Of a stretch of DNA of 64,000 nt, positions 9,882 to 19,716 are shown in pieces. Below the pieces are notes generated by a model, which worked only from the letters and a program-made list of their open reading frames with translations, ran no database searches and was not told the DNA's origin. Source of the stretch: Pseudoalteromonas sp. S16_S37 (GTDB lineage Bacteria > Pseudomonadota > Gammaproteobacteria > Enterobacterales > Alteromonadaceae). Numbering within the stretch: position 1 is the stretch's first letter; the number at the start of each line of letters is the position of its first letter. Location of the stretch: positions 62,001-126,000 of the forward strand of contig NZ_JAAUWV010000004.1 in the NCBI RefSeq assembly GCF_014694405.1, given 5' to 3'. The position numbers were made by a program, and so were the translations under genes.

Positions 9882-10955
9882 TTAGTACTGATAACTTATA
9901 TGCTGAAAGAATCTAACATTAACGTCTTGTTTCTCGGGGTTAATGTGTAATTTATCAGTAAAAGAGTGAATGGCGCCTTCTACGCTATTCATAAAGCGCC
10001 CGTAGCCCATATCTTTTTTGTTTGATGCGTGTGCAACGATAACAAAATTCATGGTATCTACTAGTTTGTCACTTTCCCATATCGACGCGGTTTGTACTTT
10101 ATCACTTTCGGTGTCGAAACTTAGCTTTTGTAGTTCGCTATTGGCACTATTTTTATCAATTTGACTGTTTCTAACTAGTGGTAAACGACCATCGGCAACA
10201 AAAGCGCATAGCGACAGCTGTTTGTCTGCACAGCTAGATAAAAAGGCATCTTCAATCGCTCTATAAAATAGGCTGTAATCGCCCGGTTTAATGAGATGTT
10301 GATACTCTGTTTTTAGTGCGCGAGTTACAGGTAAACTGAAAGTGGCATATGTCATTTCTGAGTGTGCTTCAGGCAGCTGGCAATTTCTAGCTTGATAACG
10401 AGGGTACAAACTTCTTAGTTTGTAGCCGTAGCTTTCTTTATTACCTTTTGCTTTAGCAAAAATATCGTAAGTTAGGTGTTGGTGATCTCTTACTCTTAAT
10501 TCGTTGGCAGAGATATTTTTATTGGTTTCAAGTAACGCATCGAGTGTGCGTTTGACCTTAGAGTGAAAGTTTGCAGCATTGGCGCGAATATCGCTGCCAG
10601 TGGCTAAAAATAGCAAAGAGATCTTGCGCGCTTTAACATCTTCATCCCAGTATGATTTATGGGCTTCATGATATTTAGGGTTATAAAAGAACAGCATTTG
10701 CTTGGGGGTTTGCAAGCAATACGATTCTTCATGAAAACGTACGATAGGTAGTTTATCATTCGCTATCAAGTGTACATTATGGAGTTCATATTCGTCACAC
10801 AGCGCAAATAATTGACGAGATAGTCTCTCGTAACAGCTTTGCACGTTATCGAAGCAAGCATAAAACTGCTCATTTGGTTTAAATTCAGCGAGAATATATT
10901 GATTGTTTCGCGCGTTAGTTGGAATGTAGACGCGATTGAGTGTCATTGAAGCCAT
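9882..10955 (-). CDS. Uncharacterised protein, resembles the DUF3083 family
   Basis: A 357-residue soluble protein without signal peptide or membrane helix. It resembles the Alteromonadales-restricted DUF3083 family as I recall it, but that assignment is from memory and moderate. It appears to contain two similar halves: FYACFDNVQSCYERLSRQ near residue 32 and SLFYRAIEDAFLSSCADKQ near 232 are each followed by a xLHxVxLIANDKLPIVR/LSLCAFVADGRLPLVR segment, suggesting an internal duplication. An AAGGA-type ribosome site lies 9 bases before the ATG. It converges on the sensor kinase with 13 bases between stops and diverges from glnS. No function can be assigned. Confidence 0.75.
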   Translation of the reverse strand: MASMTLNRVYIPTNARNNQYILAEFKPNEQFYACFDNVQSCYERLSRQLFALCDEYELHNVHLIANDKLPIVRFHEESYCLQTPKQMLFFYNPKYHEAHKSYWDEDVKARKISLLFLATGSDIRANAANFHSKVKRTLDALLETNKNISANELRVRDHQHLTYDIFAKAKGNKESYGYKLRSLYPRYQARNCQLPEAHSEMTYATFSLPVTRALKTEYQHLIKPGDYSLFYRAIEDAFLSSCADKQLSLCAFVADGRLPLVRNSQIDKNSANSELQKLSFDTESDKVQTASIWESDKLVDTMNFVIVAHASNKKDMGYGRFMNSVEGAIHSFTDKLHINPEKQDVNVRFFQHISYQY

Positions 10956-11185
10956 ATGTCGTTGTCCTTGGATTACATCACTTTATGTGCTCAACTATAC
11001 AACAGTTTTGTTGCTTTTTTATTGCGATAGAACAAAAAGTGTCATGAAATTTTAAAGCTCGCTACCTCATATTGACGGCAATTAAATAATTCTTCTTCTG
11101 CAGAGCATGATTTGCTGTAAGTTCTAGCTGGATTTTGTAATAATGCCGAAGTTATTCAGTGCTAATTTCAGAGGAATGCATGCCC

Positions 11186-12850
11186 ATGGCGGAAACAGAA
11201 AATCGCCCAACGAATTTTATTAGAACAATTATCGATGCTGATTTGGCTAGCGGTAAGCACCAGCAAACGCACACGCGTTTTCCGCCTGAGCCAAATGGGT
11301 TTTTACACATCGGCCATGCTAAATCAATCTGCCTAAATTTTGGTATTGCACAAGATTATCAAGGTCTTTGTAACTTACGTTTTGACGATACAAACCCAGA
11401 AAAAGAAGATATAAACTACGTAAAATCAATTCAAGAAGACGTAAGTTGGTTAGGTTTTAAATGGGATGGTGAGATTTGTTACTCGTCAAACTACTTTGAT
11501 AAATTACACGACTATGCGGTTGAGTTAATCGAAAAGGGTTTAGCCTACGTTTGTTTCTTATCACCTGATCAGGCACGCGAGTATCGTGGCACGTTGACGG
11601 AACCTGGTAAAAACAGCCCTTACAGAGATACACCTGTAGAAGAGAACTTAGCGTTATTTGCAAAAATGCGTAACGGTGAGTTTAAAGAAGGTGAATGCGT
11701 ATTACGTGCCAAAATAGATATGGCCAGCTCATTTATGGTAATGCGTGACCCTATTATTTATCGTATTCGTTTTGCACATCATCACCAAACAGGTGACAAG
11801 TGGTGCATTTATCCTATGTACGATTTCACGCACTGTATTTCAGATGCGCTTGAAGGTATCACTCATTCACTGTGTACGCTTGAATTCCAAGACAACCGTC
11901 GTTTATATGATTGGGTGCTAGACAATATTAGTATCGATTGTCATCCGCAACAGATTGAATTTTCGCGTCTTAACCTTGAATACACGGTGATGTCAAAGCG
12001 TAAGCTTAATGATTTAGTGGTTAATGGTCACGTAGAAGGGTGGGATGACCCGCGTATGCCAACAATTGCAGGCTTACGTCGTCGTGGTTATACGCCAGCG
12101 TCAATTCGCGAATTTTGTAAGCGTATTGGTATTACCAAACAAGATAACATGATCGAAATGGGCATGTTAGAAGCGTGTATTCGTGATGATTTAAATGAGA
12201 GTGCACCGCGTGCGATGGCCGTACTTGACCCATTAAAAGTTGTTATTGAAAACTTTGATGAAGGTAAGGTAGAGCAGCTTGTAGCACCAAACCACCCAAC
12301 TGATGAATCAATGGGCACGCGCGAGCTACCGTTTACTAAAGAGTTATACATTGAGCGCGAAGACTTCCGTGTTGAAGCAAACAAAAAGTTCAAACGTTTA
12401 GTGTTAGGTAAAGAAGTTCGCTTGCGTAATGCCTATGTGATCAAAGCTGAACGTTTTGATGAAGATGCCGATGGCAATATCACGACTCTTTACTGTACGT
12501 ATGATGAAGAGACACTCGGTAAAAACCCAAGTGACGGCCGTAAAGTAAAAGGCGTGATTCACTGGGTAAGTGCAACACACTGTGTTGAAGCACAAGTTCG
12601 CCAGTACGACCGTTTGTTTAACGTACCAAATCCAGCGGCTGCTGACGATTTTACGCAGACGCTAAACTCAGAGTCTCTCGTGATTATTGAGTCAGCAAAA
12701 CTGGAGCCGTCACTTGCAAATGCAAAAGCTGAGCAGGGTTTCCAATTTGAACGTATGGGTTATTATTGTCGAGATAATAAGTCTGATGATTTGGTATTTA
12801 ACCAAACTGTAGGCTTGAGAGATTCTTGGGCAAAAATAGAGAACGCTTAA
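11186..12850 (+). CDS. glnS: Glutaminyl-tRNA synthetase
   Basis: Charges tRNA-Gln with glutamine; class I, cytoplasmic. 554 residues from the chosen start, matching E. coli (554). The frame is open further up (GTG at 11159, ATG at 11180), but [11 protein letters not shown] at 11186 aligns with the E. coli N-terminus, and an AGAGGA site at 11170-11175 sits 10 bases before it. The HIGH motif is in [15 protein letters not shown], the KMSKS equivalent is VMSKRKL, and the C-terminal beta-barrel anticodon domains follow. It is monocistronic, with its own terminator. Confidence 0.97.
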   Translation: MAETENRPTNFIRTIIDADLASGKHQQTHTRFPPEPNGFLHIGHAKSICLNFGIAQDYQGLCNLRFDDTNPEKEDINYVKSIQEDVSWLGFKWDGEICYSSNYFDKLHDYAVELIEKGLAYVCFLSPDQAREYRGTLTEPGKNSPYRDTPVEENLALFAKMRNGEFKEGECVLRAKIDMASSFMVMRDPIIYRIRFAHHHQTGDKWCIYPMYDFTHCISDALEGITHSLCTLEFQDNRRLYDWVLDNISIDCHPQQIEFSRLNLEYTVMSKRKLNDLVVNGHVEGWDDPRMPTIAGLRRRGYTPASIREFCKRIGITKQDNMIEMGMLEACIRDDLNESAPRAMAVLDPLKVVIENFDEGKVEQLVAPNHPTDESMGTRELPFTKELYIEREDFRVEANKKFKRLVLGKEVRLRNAYVIKAERFDEDADGNITTLYCTYDEETLGKNPSDGRKVKGVIHWVSATHCVEAQVRQYDRLFNVPNPAAADDFTQTLNSESLVIIESAKLEPSLANAKAEQGFQFERMGYYCRDNKSDDLVFNQTVGLRDSWAKIENA

Positions 12851-12863
12851 GCACCAAATTATA

Positions 12864-12890
12864 AAAAGGGCCGAATCATTCGGCCTTTTT
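12864..12890 (+). terminator. Rho-independent terminator after glnS
   Basis: The inverted repeat AAAAAGG(G)CCGAA / TTCGGCCTTTTT with a 3-base TCA loop and one bulged G is followed by a U-run. It lies 13 bases after the glnS stop and only 17 bases before the kinase gene, so that gene probably depends on read-through or a promoter inside this interval. Confidence 0.85.
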
Positions 12891-12907
12891 CGTTAGCGAA
12901 AGAAATA

Positions 12908-14761
12908 ATGAAAAACCTAGCTTCCGTTAAGCAAAGCGCTAAATCCATCCACAATTTCTATATTAATGAGCAGCAATCAATCTATTTGCTGTCGCATCAC
13001 GATGCTAAAAGACATCGCCAGTGGCTAAATATTTGTAAAAAGCAGCTTACAATGCTTGGCTATACCAATGTAGAGATCATTGGCTCAGGCGCATTTGGTT
13101 TTGTTTTTGCGGGAGTTAGCCCAGATGCCCAGCAATGGGTATTTAAGTTTTCACGTATTACTTTATCTCAGGCTATTCGCGATAGGTTAGAAGATGAAGC
13201 TTATATGCTGTCGCAAATTCGCAATCCTATGGTGCCTAGATTCTTTGCTTTTGAGAGGGTGAAAAAGCAAGGGATCTTAATGATGGAACGAGCGCCGGGG
13301 GAAGATTTAGAAAAAATATCCCTCAAACGTGGCCGCTTTTATCCAGATGAGTTAATTGCGTTAGCGCTGAAGCTGCGCAACGTGTTGAGAGACTTGCGTG
13401 CTCATCGAAACGGTATGTCGCCTCAACCCATTGTGCACGGTGATATCAAGCCATCAAATATCGTCTGGGATGAAAAAACCAAGAACTTTTCTTTGGTGGA
13501 TTGGGGAAGCTCAGTTTATGCGCAAATAGATGAACATGGCGAGCCAGTCGCAAGTAATATCATGGACCTAATGTCCTCTGACATATCCAGTACCAACGCC
13601 AGAATGGGAGACGTGTATTTTATTGGCGACGAGCAAATGTCCGGTGCGCAATCATCCCCTCGATTTGATGAGCAAGGCGTTGCTTCAACTATTTATGCGC
13701 TGGCCAGCGCCCAGTCTTGTCGCTTTGGCTCACAGGTTATTCCTGCGAAAAGCTTAGGTTTACCCAAAGAGTTTGCCTCTGTTATCGATGCGATGTTGAG
13801 CAAAGACAAGCAAACTCGAGACCAAGCGGGCGACTATTTTATGCGTAATATGCCTGCGATGGCACGTGCATATTTACCGCGCTTGCCCAGAAAAGAACGC
13901 AAGGCAAATATTCCATTTTGGGTCAGCAACACCGATGAGCAGCCCGACACCGTGGTATATAGCTCTCGAAAAGAGTTTTTGCGCAGAGCCGATCACAATC
14001 AACAGCTTCATGACGTAAACGATGCGCAACTGGATAGATACTACAAAGAGTTTTTATTTGACACAGGTGATGTCGAAAAAGCCTTTTTAGCATCGATTAG
14101 TCGACTGGCAAAATACCCTGTGGTAGGTGGGCTAAGCTTCCATTGGAAGGAACACTCTTTATACATTGAGTCGAGTTTGATCCTCCATGACAGCCAACTG
14201 CAAACAGCTTTGACCGATGCAATTAATGCCACAGTGATGTTGGCGCAGGGTATTACCCAAAAAGGGCTATTCAAATGCTGCTTGTTCGATGCACGGCAAA
14301 CCATTCAGCTAGAAAGAGATGAAACCGGCGCGTTTATTTTTGAGAAGTTACCCGAGCTTTGCTACTCGGTTGTTGATGTTTCGAGTAACGAATTGACTCG
14401 ACCCCACAGTTACTTTGAAGATGGTAAAGACCCAGATGAACAGTTGCAGTTACCCAAAAGCATCATTAAGTGCGTTTTTGAGCTGAACCAAATTCATCAT
14501 ACTGGCTGTATTATTTTTGAGTCGCTTGAAAATCGCTTGAAGATTCACCACTATTACCGTCTTTTAGATGCTAGCAAAGAGGCGCAGTTTAAAGAGCTTC
14601 TGAGCCGAATAATGCAATATGCAATGAGCATTGAAGATGTTGGTGTAGCGGGGTTTATGAAGTTGCCTTATAAGAATACCCGAGAGTTCAACTTATGTGA
14701 GCAACAAGAAGAACATTACTATCCAAAAAACCCAAAAGAAGTGGCGCTTAATCACAAGTAA
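12908..14761 (+). CDS. Ser/Thr-type protein kinase with unknown C-terminal domain
   Basis: A 617-residue protein with a eukaryotic-like kinase domain at about residues 50-320. The glycine loop GSGAFGFVF begins at 59, the ATP lysine is Lys80 in WVFKFSR, an alpha-C glutamate lies at 95-97, the catalytic loop is HGDIKPSN (177-184), and the metal motif is VDWG (197-200) in place of DFG. All catalytic residues are present, so activity is likely. Residues 330-617 form a domain I do not recognise. There is no membrane segment. Two small genes and a membrane protein follow in the same direction. It is not a HipA or Fic type, and its substrate is unknown. Confidence 0.85.
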   Translation: MKNLASVKQSAKSIHNFYINEQQSIYLLSHHDAKRHRQWLNICKKQLTMLGYTNVEIIGSGAFGFVFAGVSPDAQQWVFKFSRITLSQAIRDRLEDEAYMLSQIRNPMVPRFFAFERVKKQGILMMERAPGEDLEKISLKRGRFYPDELIALALKLRNVLRDLRAHRNGMSPQPIVHGDIKPSNIVWDEKTKNFSLVDWGSSVYAQIDEHGEPVASNIMDLMSSDISSTNARMGDVYFIGDEQMSGAQSSPRFDEQGVASTIYALASAQSCRFGSQVIPAKSLGLPKEFASVIDAMLSKDKQTRDQAGDYFMRNMPAMARAYLPRLPRKERKANIPFWVSNTDEQPDTVVYSSRKEFLRRADHNQQLHDVNDAQLDRYYKEFLFDTGDVEKAFLASISRLAKYPVVGGLSFHWKEHSLYIESSLILHDSQLQTALTDAINATVMLAQGITQKGLFKCCLFDARQTIQLERDETGAFIFEKLPELCYSVVDVSSNELTRPHSYFEDGKDPDEQLQLPKSIIKCVFELNQIHHTGCIIFESLENRLKIHHYYRLLDASKEAQFKELLSRIMQYAMSIEDVGVAGFMKLPYKNTREFNLCEQQEEHYYPKNPKEVALNHK

Positions 14762-14852
14762 TTGCTTCTTTATAAGTTGAATTATTTGCTATTGCGCATA
14801 ATCACGTTTTTATTCACAGTATTTGTCATTTGAACAATAGGTGAGCAAGGAA

Positions 14853-15161
14853 ATGGACAAACAACAAAGACAAGATATTTTAACCTTAAGCTGGAGTATT
14901 CATGATGATGTTGAGCAGGCAGTGCTTAAACATCCTGCCAGCGAAAACGATGCCGACTGGCCGCAGAAGCAACGTTTGTTACTCGCCGATATGGCGTTAC
15001 ATCTATTGCAAACTGCGCTGAAGCCAGGTGAGTTACAAAAAGATAAACTTGCCAATAACTTAAATGCAATTCTAACCCTGAGCGACAGCTTTATTGAGCA
15101 TGTTGATTTAAAAGCTGTGTCAGATAAATTGTATCAGTTAGAGAGCGAGCATGAGTCGTAA
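14853..15161 (+). CDS. Small helical protein of unknown function
   Basis: A 102-residue, charged, probably all-helical protein with no signal peptide or membrane helix. The frame opens at GTG 14841, but ATG 14853 is preferred because GGTGAG (14840-14845) then sits at a normal ribosome-binding distance. Its stop lies inside the next gene (11-base overlap), so the two are translated as a pair. It follows the kinase gene by 91 bases. I recognise no family; a role as a regulator or partner of the kinase is only a guess from position. Confidence 0.7.
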   Translation: MDKQQRQDILTLSWSIHDDVEQAVLKHPASENDADWPQKQRLLLADMALHLLQTALKPGELQKDKLANNLNAILTLSDSFIEHVDLKAVSDKLYQLESEHES

Positions 15162-15393
15162 AATTACGCTAGCTCCACAGCAGCATGATAAGTTAGTTGT
15201 GCAAACTCAAGCTTATTGCGCTGAAAACCTCGGACTAGAGTTAGCGCAGTTTGATGCCGCTTTTATGGTTGATTTTTTTATCGAGCAAATAGGCAAGCAG
15301 GTATACAACCAAGCACTTGAAGATGCCAAAAGTCATTTACAGCAACATTTTGAAATGCTCAGCGATAGGCTGTACGAATTGGAAAAATACTAG
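15151..15393 (+). CDS. Small helical protein of unknown function
   Basis: An 80-residue protein predicted to be mostly helical (KITLAPQQHDKLVVQTQAYC, then a long amphipathic C-terminal helix). It has no signal peptide or membrane segment. It overlaps the preceding small gene by 11 bases and precedes the membrane-protein gene by 64 bases. The overlap and shared direction argue that it is real despite its size. No family is recognised. Confidence 0.68.
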   Translation: MSRKITLAPQQHDKLVVQTQAYCAENLGLELAQFDAAFMVDFFIEQIGKQVYNQALEDAKSHLQQHFEMLSDRLYELEKY

Positions 15394-15457
15394 GCCAACA
15401 CGCCTAAAGCTCTGCTATTATTGGATTAATCAATATAAAGTAAACGGAGAATTGTAT

Positions 15458-16006
15458 ATGGAAATACCAAAATCTCTACATGATGTACTTGGAGAACAAC
15501 AGAGTAAATCTGCGCTGCTTAGTATCGCGATTTTCACGCTTTTAGGCTCAATTGTTATTTTTTCATTGATGCATTACCAAGCGCCAGAGCAATCATATGC
15601 GTGGTGGCAATACGCCCTAGGGGAATTGATCATCATTGATATCGTTGCAGGGGCGGCAGCCAATTTTACCCAAGGTACAAATCACTACTATGCGAAAAGT
15701 GCAAAGTCACGATGGATATTTATAGCTATTCATATTCATTTGCTTGCAGTGGCGGTATTGTTTGAACAATCGCTGTTACAAGCTTTATATATTTGGGCTT
15801 ATGTTATTATCGGCGCGTGCTTTTTAAACCTGTTGTTTCGCAATCCTTGGCAGAGGATCATCGCTTTGCTGGTGGTTTTGGGTGGGTTAATTGTGATTGC
15901 AAGTTTTGGTTTACCATGGTGGTACCAGCTGGTGGCGGGGTTATTTTTGGTCAAAGTGTGCTATTCATTTGCAGTGGATCATTACTACACAAAAAATCCG
16001 ACCTAA
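15458..16006 (+). CDS. Multi-pass membrane protein of unknown function
   Basis: A 182-residue protein with four to five hydrophobic segments: about residues 20-40 (LLSIAIFTLLGSIVIFSLM), 50-66, 90-105, 110-128 and 138-165. An upstream in-frame start exists at 15317, but ATG 15458 with ACGGAGA seven bases ahead is much better. The last codon and stop fall in the loop of the terminator hairpin. No transporter or enzyme motif is seen. It is the last of four same-direction genes beginning with the protein kinase. Confidence 0.75.
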   Translation: MEIPKSLHDVLGEQQSKSALLSIAIFTLLGSIVIFSLMHYQAPEQSYAWWQYALGELIIIDIVAGAAANFTQGTNHYYAKSAKSRWIFIAIHIHLLAVAVLFEQSLLQALYIWAYVIIGACFLNLLFRNPWQRIIALLVVLGGLIVIASFGLPWWYQLVAGLFLVKVCYSFAVDHYYTKNPT

Positions 16007-16018
16007 GTCGGATTTTTT
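15991..16018. terminator. Bidirectional terminator with the stop codon in its loop
   Basis: A perfect 12-bp stem AAAAAATCCGAC / GTCGGATTTTTT has the loop CTAA. The TAA stop of the membrane-protein gene (16004-16006) lies in the loop. Because the stem is flanked by A on the left and T on the right, it can end transcription from both strands and serves the convergent gene at 16029. Confidence 0.92.
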
Positions 16019-16028
16019 ATCTGCTTGC

Positions 16029-16475
16029 TTACTCGTCCGGTCGGTAAGTTTTTTTCATGATGTAGACGTAAGCGTTAACAAAAGCATGTTCTTGGTACTT
16101 CTTTAAGCCTGTATCTTCAAAATCAATGGGGAGCGGGTTGCGTTTTAACTGCTCTTTTACTTCTGTGCTAGAGAGCAAGCGAACATCTAAGCCCTCAATT
16201 AACTGAATGGCTGCTTCCATTTTAAAGCCCGTAGCGCTGCCCGCGAACTTACCTTTTGGCGCGCGCTGGCGGATGGCTACAGAGTCGACTTGATAATCAG
16301 CCATTAATTTGCCAAAGTCGAACTGAAACTTGCACATTTGTTCTGTATCTTGACCGACATTTGCTAGTGTGAAGCGGGTTTGACGAATATCTCGTATATC
16401 AAAAACGTCATCTTCTTTGGTCAGCAAGCACAGCAGCACATCGCTGCCGGTGATCTCAACACCACATGTTCTCAT
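16029..16475 (-). CDS. DUF3010-like protein (RNase H/RuvC-like fold suspected)
   Basis: A 148-residue cytoplasmic protein. MRTCGVEITGSDVLLCLL, followed by DYQVDSVAIRQRAPKGKFAG and GFKMEAAIQLI, matches my memory of the gammaproteobacterial DUF3010 family, whose N-terminal strand pattern resembles RuvC-like nuclease folds. No function is established. It converges on the membrane-protein gene through the shared terminator. The family name is from recall and moderately sure; the nuclease-fold suggestion is weaker. Confidence 0.75.
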   Translation of the reverse strand: MRTCGVEITGSDVLLCLLTKEDDVFDIRDIRQTRFTLANVGQDTEQMCKFQFDFGKLMADYQVDSVAIRQRAPKGKFAGSATGFKMEAAIQLIEGLDVRLLSSTEVKEQLKRNPLPIDFEDTGLKKYQEHAFVNAYVYIMKKTYRPDE

Positions 16476-16538
16476 TATTTGTTTCCAATTTATTGTGTTA
16501 TCGGCGAATTATAGCAACCTGACACTCAAAGCAAAAGC

Positions 16539-17543
16539 TTACACCTGAATCTCAATGGCTATTGCACTGTGATCTGAGTATCGAATGTCTTCTTCATCCC
16601 TTTGTGGGTCTAAATGCGCGTCGAAATTGCGGTAAAAAACGGATTTGACCAAAGGCGCATTTTTATTTGGATTAAAGTGTTCTGAGGTGAGAATGTAATC
16701 AAGGATGTTTCCACTGCCTTGATAATAATGTGTTGCAGGTTTACTTTCAAAAGTATGTGCGTTGTCAGAAAAACTAAAGCTATCAAATAGGCCAACACGT
16801 TCAAAATGGGTGTGCTCTGTGACTTGAACAGGGAATGCTTGGGTCATAAACGATAACGCAGGGCTGTGGATATTGTCATTGAAATCCCCCATAACCAGCG
16901 TGGCGCTATTTTGCTCTCGTTGGGTTTTAAGCGCATCGTAGTAAATAATCGAAGCTTCTAATGAACGAGAAATTTGTGATTGCATCATGCCGACTGTTTG
17001 CTGAAGCATTGACAATAAAGGGTCGTCTTGTGCTTGCTCGGCAAACATATGTGCCATTGATAGCACTCTTTGCGACTTTAAATGCATGGCATAACAGGTA
17101 ATGTCGCCGATACCTTCAAGTTCGATTTGGCACTTCACCGGGGTGCGATTAAATCTAAATTGCTGCTGATTGTTTAAATACTCCAGTAATTCCGGGCAGG
17201 GCTCTAAAGCTGAAACTTGTTTGAAAGGCACTTTAGAGGCAATCGCAACTACTGGGTTGAATAACACATTGGGGTAAATTGCATCAGCCAGAGGTGTATC
17301 TACAGTTGCAAAATAATTGAGCCCCAAGTTGTGACACAATGATTTCAACGCATCAATGCTAAATACTTCTTGAAATGCGATTACCGTTGGGTCAATGTGT
17401 TCAATGAGCCCGGTGATAAACTGCGTTTTGGACTGCCACTGAGATTCGCTGTATAGTTCATGAGGTTGATAAAAAGAATACGGCGGTGCGACAAAGTTAA
17501 GTAAGTTCAAAGAAGCAAAGCAATAGCGAGTTTGTTTAGTCAT
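16539..17543 (-). CDS. Endonuclease/exonuclease/phosphatase (EEP) family hydrolase
   Basis: A 334-residue protein with the DNase I-like EEP fold. Its motifs in order are SLNLLNF (metal-site Asn), VIAFQEVFS (metal-site Glu), CYAMHLKSQR (catalytic His), VMGDFNDN (Asp-x-Asn) and YSDHSAIAIEI (terminal Asp-His). There is no signal peptide, so it is probably cytoplasmic. Substrate could be nucleic acid, a phosphoinositol-like or another phosphodiester; the sequence does not decide. It is leftward, 63 bases upstream of the DUF3010-like gene, and diverges from thrS. Confidence 0.87.
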   Translation of the reverse strand: MTKQTRYCFASLNLLNFVAPPYSFYQPHELYSESQWQSKTQFITGLIEHIDPTVIAFQEVFSIDALKSLCHNLGLNYFATVDTPLADAIYPNVLFNPVVAIASKVPFKQVSALEPCPELLEYLNNQQQFRFNRTPVKCQIELEGIGDITCYAMHLKSQRVLSMAHMFAEQAQDDPLLSMLQQTVGMMQSQISRSLEASIIYYDALKTQREQNSATLVMGDFNDNIHSPALSFMTQAFPVQVTEHTHFERVGLFDSFSFSDNAHTFESKPATHYYQGSGNILDYILTSEHFNPNKNAPLVKSVFYRNFDAHLDPQRDEEDIRYSDHSAIAIEIQV

Positions 17544-17603
17544 GTTTTAACCTTGTATAATGCACTAAGGTGTATAAATTTAATAATTTATGTATCAATT
17601 TTA

Positions 17604-17738
17604 GTCTTTCCCTTGAATTTCGTCACGTGCGCGGTCAAAATACCGTTCGGTTTGGAAGTCCCCAAGCACACGGTATGCTAAATCGCTGCCGGCGCCAATG
17701 CTTATTCGTACAAGCGTTGTTGGGCATTCATTTTTATA
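17604..17738 (-). other. Start-less open frame in the thrS upstream region, possible gene relic
   Basis: Within the 254-base gap between the EEP gene and thrS, the minus strand is open for 45 codons ending at TAA (17601-17603) and reads plausibly protein-like (for example LAYRVLGDFQTERYFDRARD), locally richer in G+C than its flanks. It has no ATG, GTG or TTG near the beginning; the first candidate is an internal GTG. It may be a decayed gene end or chance. The same gap must also hold the promoter and leader of thrS, which I could not define. Confidence 0.25.
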
Positions 17739-17797
17739 TTAATTAATTTTGTACATGTGATGCGTCGTAGGTGTCACCACTGTAAATAGGATTTATC

Positions 17798-19708
17798 ATG
17801 CCAATTATTACGCTTCCTGACGGTAGTCAGCGTATCTTTGAAAACCCAGTTTCAACTTTACAAGTCGCCCAAGATATCGGTCCTGGTCTTGCAAAAGCAA
17901 CCATCGCTGGCCGTGTAAATGGTGTACGTGTTGATGCGTGTGACATCATCACAGAAGATGCGAACTTAGAAATCATCACAGCAAAAGATGATGATGGTTT
18001 AGAGATCATCCGCCACTCTTGTGCTCACTTAATCGGTCATGCAATTAAGCAGTTGTTTCCTGATGTTAAAATGGCAATTGGTCCAACGATCGACAACGGC
18101 TTTTATTATGATGTTGACCTTGAACATTCTTTAACGCAAGAAGACCTAGATGCCATTGAAAAGCGCATGCTAGAACTTGCGAATACTAATTACGATGTTG
18201 TTAAGAAAACCGTTTCTTGGCAAGAAGCTCGTGACACTTTTGAAGCGCGTGGCGAAACCTATAAAATTGAAATTTTAGACGAAAATATCGCTAAAGATGA
18301 TAAACCTGGTCTTTATCATCACGAAGAATATATCGATATGTGTCGTGGTCCACACGTGCCTAATATGAAGTTCTGTCAGCACTTCAAAATTATGAAAGTG
18401 GCGGGTGCATACTGGCGTGGTAACTCTGAAAACAAAATGTTACAACGTATCTATGGTACAGCGTGGGCGGATAAGAAACAGCTTAAGGCTTATTTAAAGC
18501 GCCTTGAAGAAGCAGAAAAACGTGACCACCGTAAAATTGGTAAAGCGCTTGATCTTTGGCACTGGCAAGAAGAAGCGCCAGGTATGGTGTTTTGGCACAA
18601 TGATGGCTGGAGCATCTACCGCGAGCTAGAAGACTTTGTGCGTGAAAAATTACGCGAATATAGTTACGAAGAAGTAAAAGGTCCAATGATGATGGACCGT
18701 GCGCTTTGGGAAAAATCAGGCCACTGGGACAAATACGCTGATGCGATGTTTACCACAGAGTCAGAAAAGCGTGAATATGCAATTAAGCCGATGAACTGCC
18801 CAGGTCACGTGCAAATCTTTAATCAGGGTTTGAAGTCATACCGTGACTTACCATTGCGTATGGCGGAGTTTGGTTGTTGTCACCGTAATGAGCCATCAGG
18901 CGCTTTGCATGGTTTGATGCGTGTGCGCGGCTTTACTCAGGACGATGCACACATATTCTGTACAGAAGAGCAGATCATGGACGAAGTTTCGGCGTGTATC
19001 AAAATGGTTTACGATACGTACGACACTTTTGGCTTTGAAAAGATTGTTGTAAAGCTGTCTACTCGTCCAGAGAAGCGCATTGGTGAAGACGAAATGTGGG
19101 ATAAGGCAGAGCTGGCGCTAGCTGAAGCGCTTAAAGCCAACAACATTGAGTTTGAATATTTGCCGGGCGAAGGGGCTTTCTACGGTCCTAAAATTGAATT
19201 TACTTTATATGATTGCTTAGAACGTGCTTGGCAGTGTGGTACAGTACAACTCGATTTTGCATTACCAGGTCGTTTAGGTGCCACTTACGTTGCAGAAAAC
19301 AATGAACGTAAGACACCGGTTATGATCCACCGTGCAATTTTAGGTTCAATTGAACGCTTTATCGGTATACTAACCGAAGAGTATGCTGGTCTATTCCCAA
19401 CTTGGTTAGCGCCAAAACAGGTGGTGATCATGAATATCACCGACAAACAAGCTGATTACGTGCATGAAATTGTACAAAAGTTAAATAAACTTGGAATTAG
19501 AGCCTGTGCTGACTTGAGAAATGAGAAGATTGGCTTTAAAATTCGGGAGCATACTTTAAAACGTATACCTTACCTACTTGTTGTTGGTGATAAAGAAGTT
19601 GAACAACAAGAAGTAGCAGTGAGAACGCGTAAAGGTGAAGACCTTGGCAAGTTCTCTGTCGAAGATTTTATCGCTAAAATCAGTGAAGAAATTAAGCATC
19701 GACAATAA
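17798..19708 (+). CDS. thrS: Threonyl-tRNA synthetase
   Basis: Charges tRNA-Thr; class II, homodimer, with editing of mischarged serine. 636 residues. It contains an N-terminal TGS domain (1-62), the editing domain with [10 protein letters not shown] and CRGPHVPN, the catalytic core with motif 2 [20 protein letters not shown], zinc ligands in MNCPGH and elsewhere, motif 3 ([17 protein letters not shown]), and a C-terminal anticodon-binding domain from about 535. ATAGGATTT precedes the ATG. It is the first gene of the thrS-infC-rpmI-rplT operon. In E. coli it represses its own translation by binding a tRNA-like leader; I cannot show such a leader here. Confidence 0.97.
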   Translation: MPIITLPDGSQRIFENPVSTLQVAQDIGPGLAKATIAGRVNGVRVDACDIITEDANLEIITAKDDDGLEIIRHSCAHLIGHAIKQLFPDVKMAIGPTIDNGFYYDVDLEHSLTQEDLDAIEKRMLELANTNYDVVKKTVSWQEARDTFEARGETYKIEILDENIAKDDKPGLYHHEEYIDMCRGPHVPNMKFCQHFKIMKVAGAYWRGNSENKMLQRIYGTAWADKKQLKAYLKRLEEAEKRDHRKIGKALDLWHWQEEAPGMVFWHNDGWSIYRELEDFVREKLREYSYEEVKGPMMMDRALWEKSGHWDKYADAMFTTESEKREYAIKPMNCPGHVQIFNQGLKSYRDLPLRMAEFGCCHRNEPSGALHGLMRVRGFTQDDAHIFCTEEQIMDEVSACIKMVYDTYDTFGFEKIVVKLSTRPEKRIGEDEMWDKAELALAEALKANNIEFEYLPGEGAFYGPKIEFTLYDCLERAWQCGTVQLDFALPGRLGATYVAENNERKTPVMIHRAILGSIERFIGILTEEYAGLFPTWLAPKQVVIMNITDKQADYVHEIVQKLNKLGIRACADLRNEKIGFKIREHTLKRIPYLLVVGDKEVEQQEVAVRTRKGEDLGKFSVEDFIAKISEEIKHRQ

Positions 19709-19716
19709 AATAAACC

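Noticed and set aside
11159..11185. Upstream starts for glnS at GTG 11159 and ATG 11180
   Set aside because: Alignment with the E. coli N-terminus and the ribosome-site distance favour ATG 11186.
12908..14761. Reading the kinase as a pseudokinase because of VDWG
   Set aside because: Asp198 of the metal site, Lys80 and the HGDIKPSN loop are all retained; a Trp for Phe in DFG is tolerated in active kinases.
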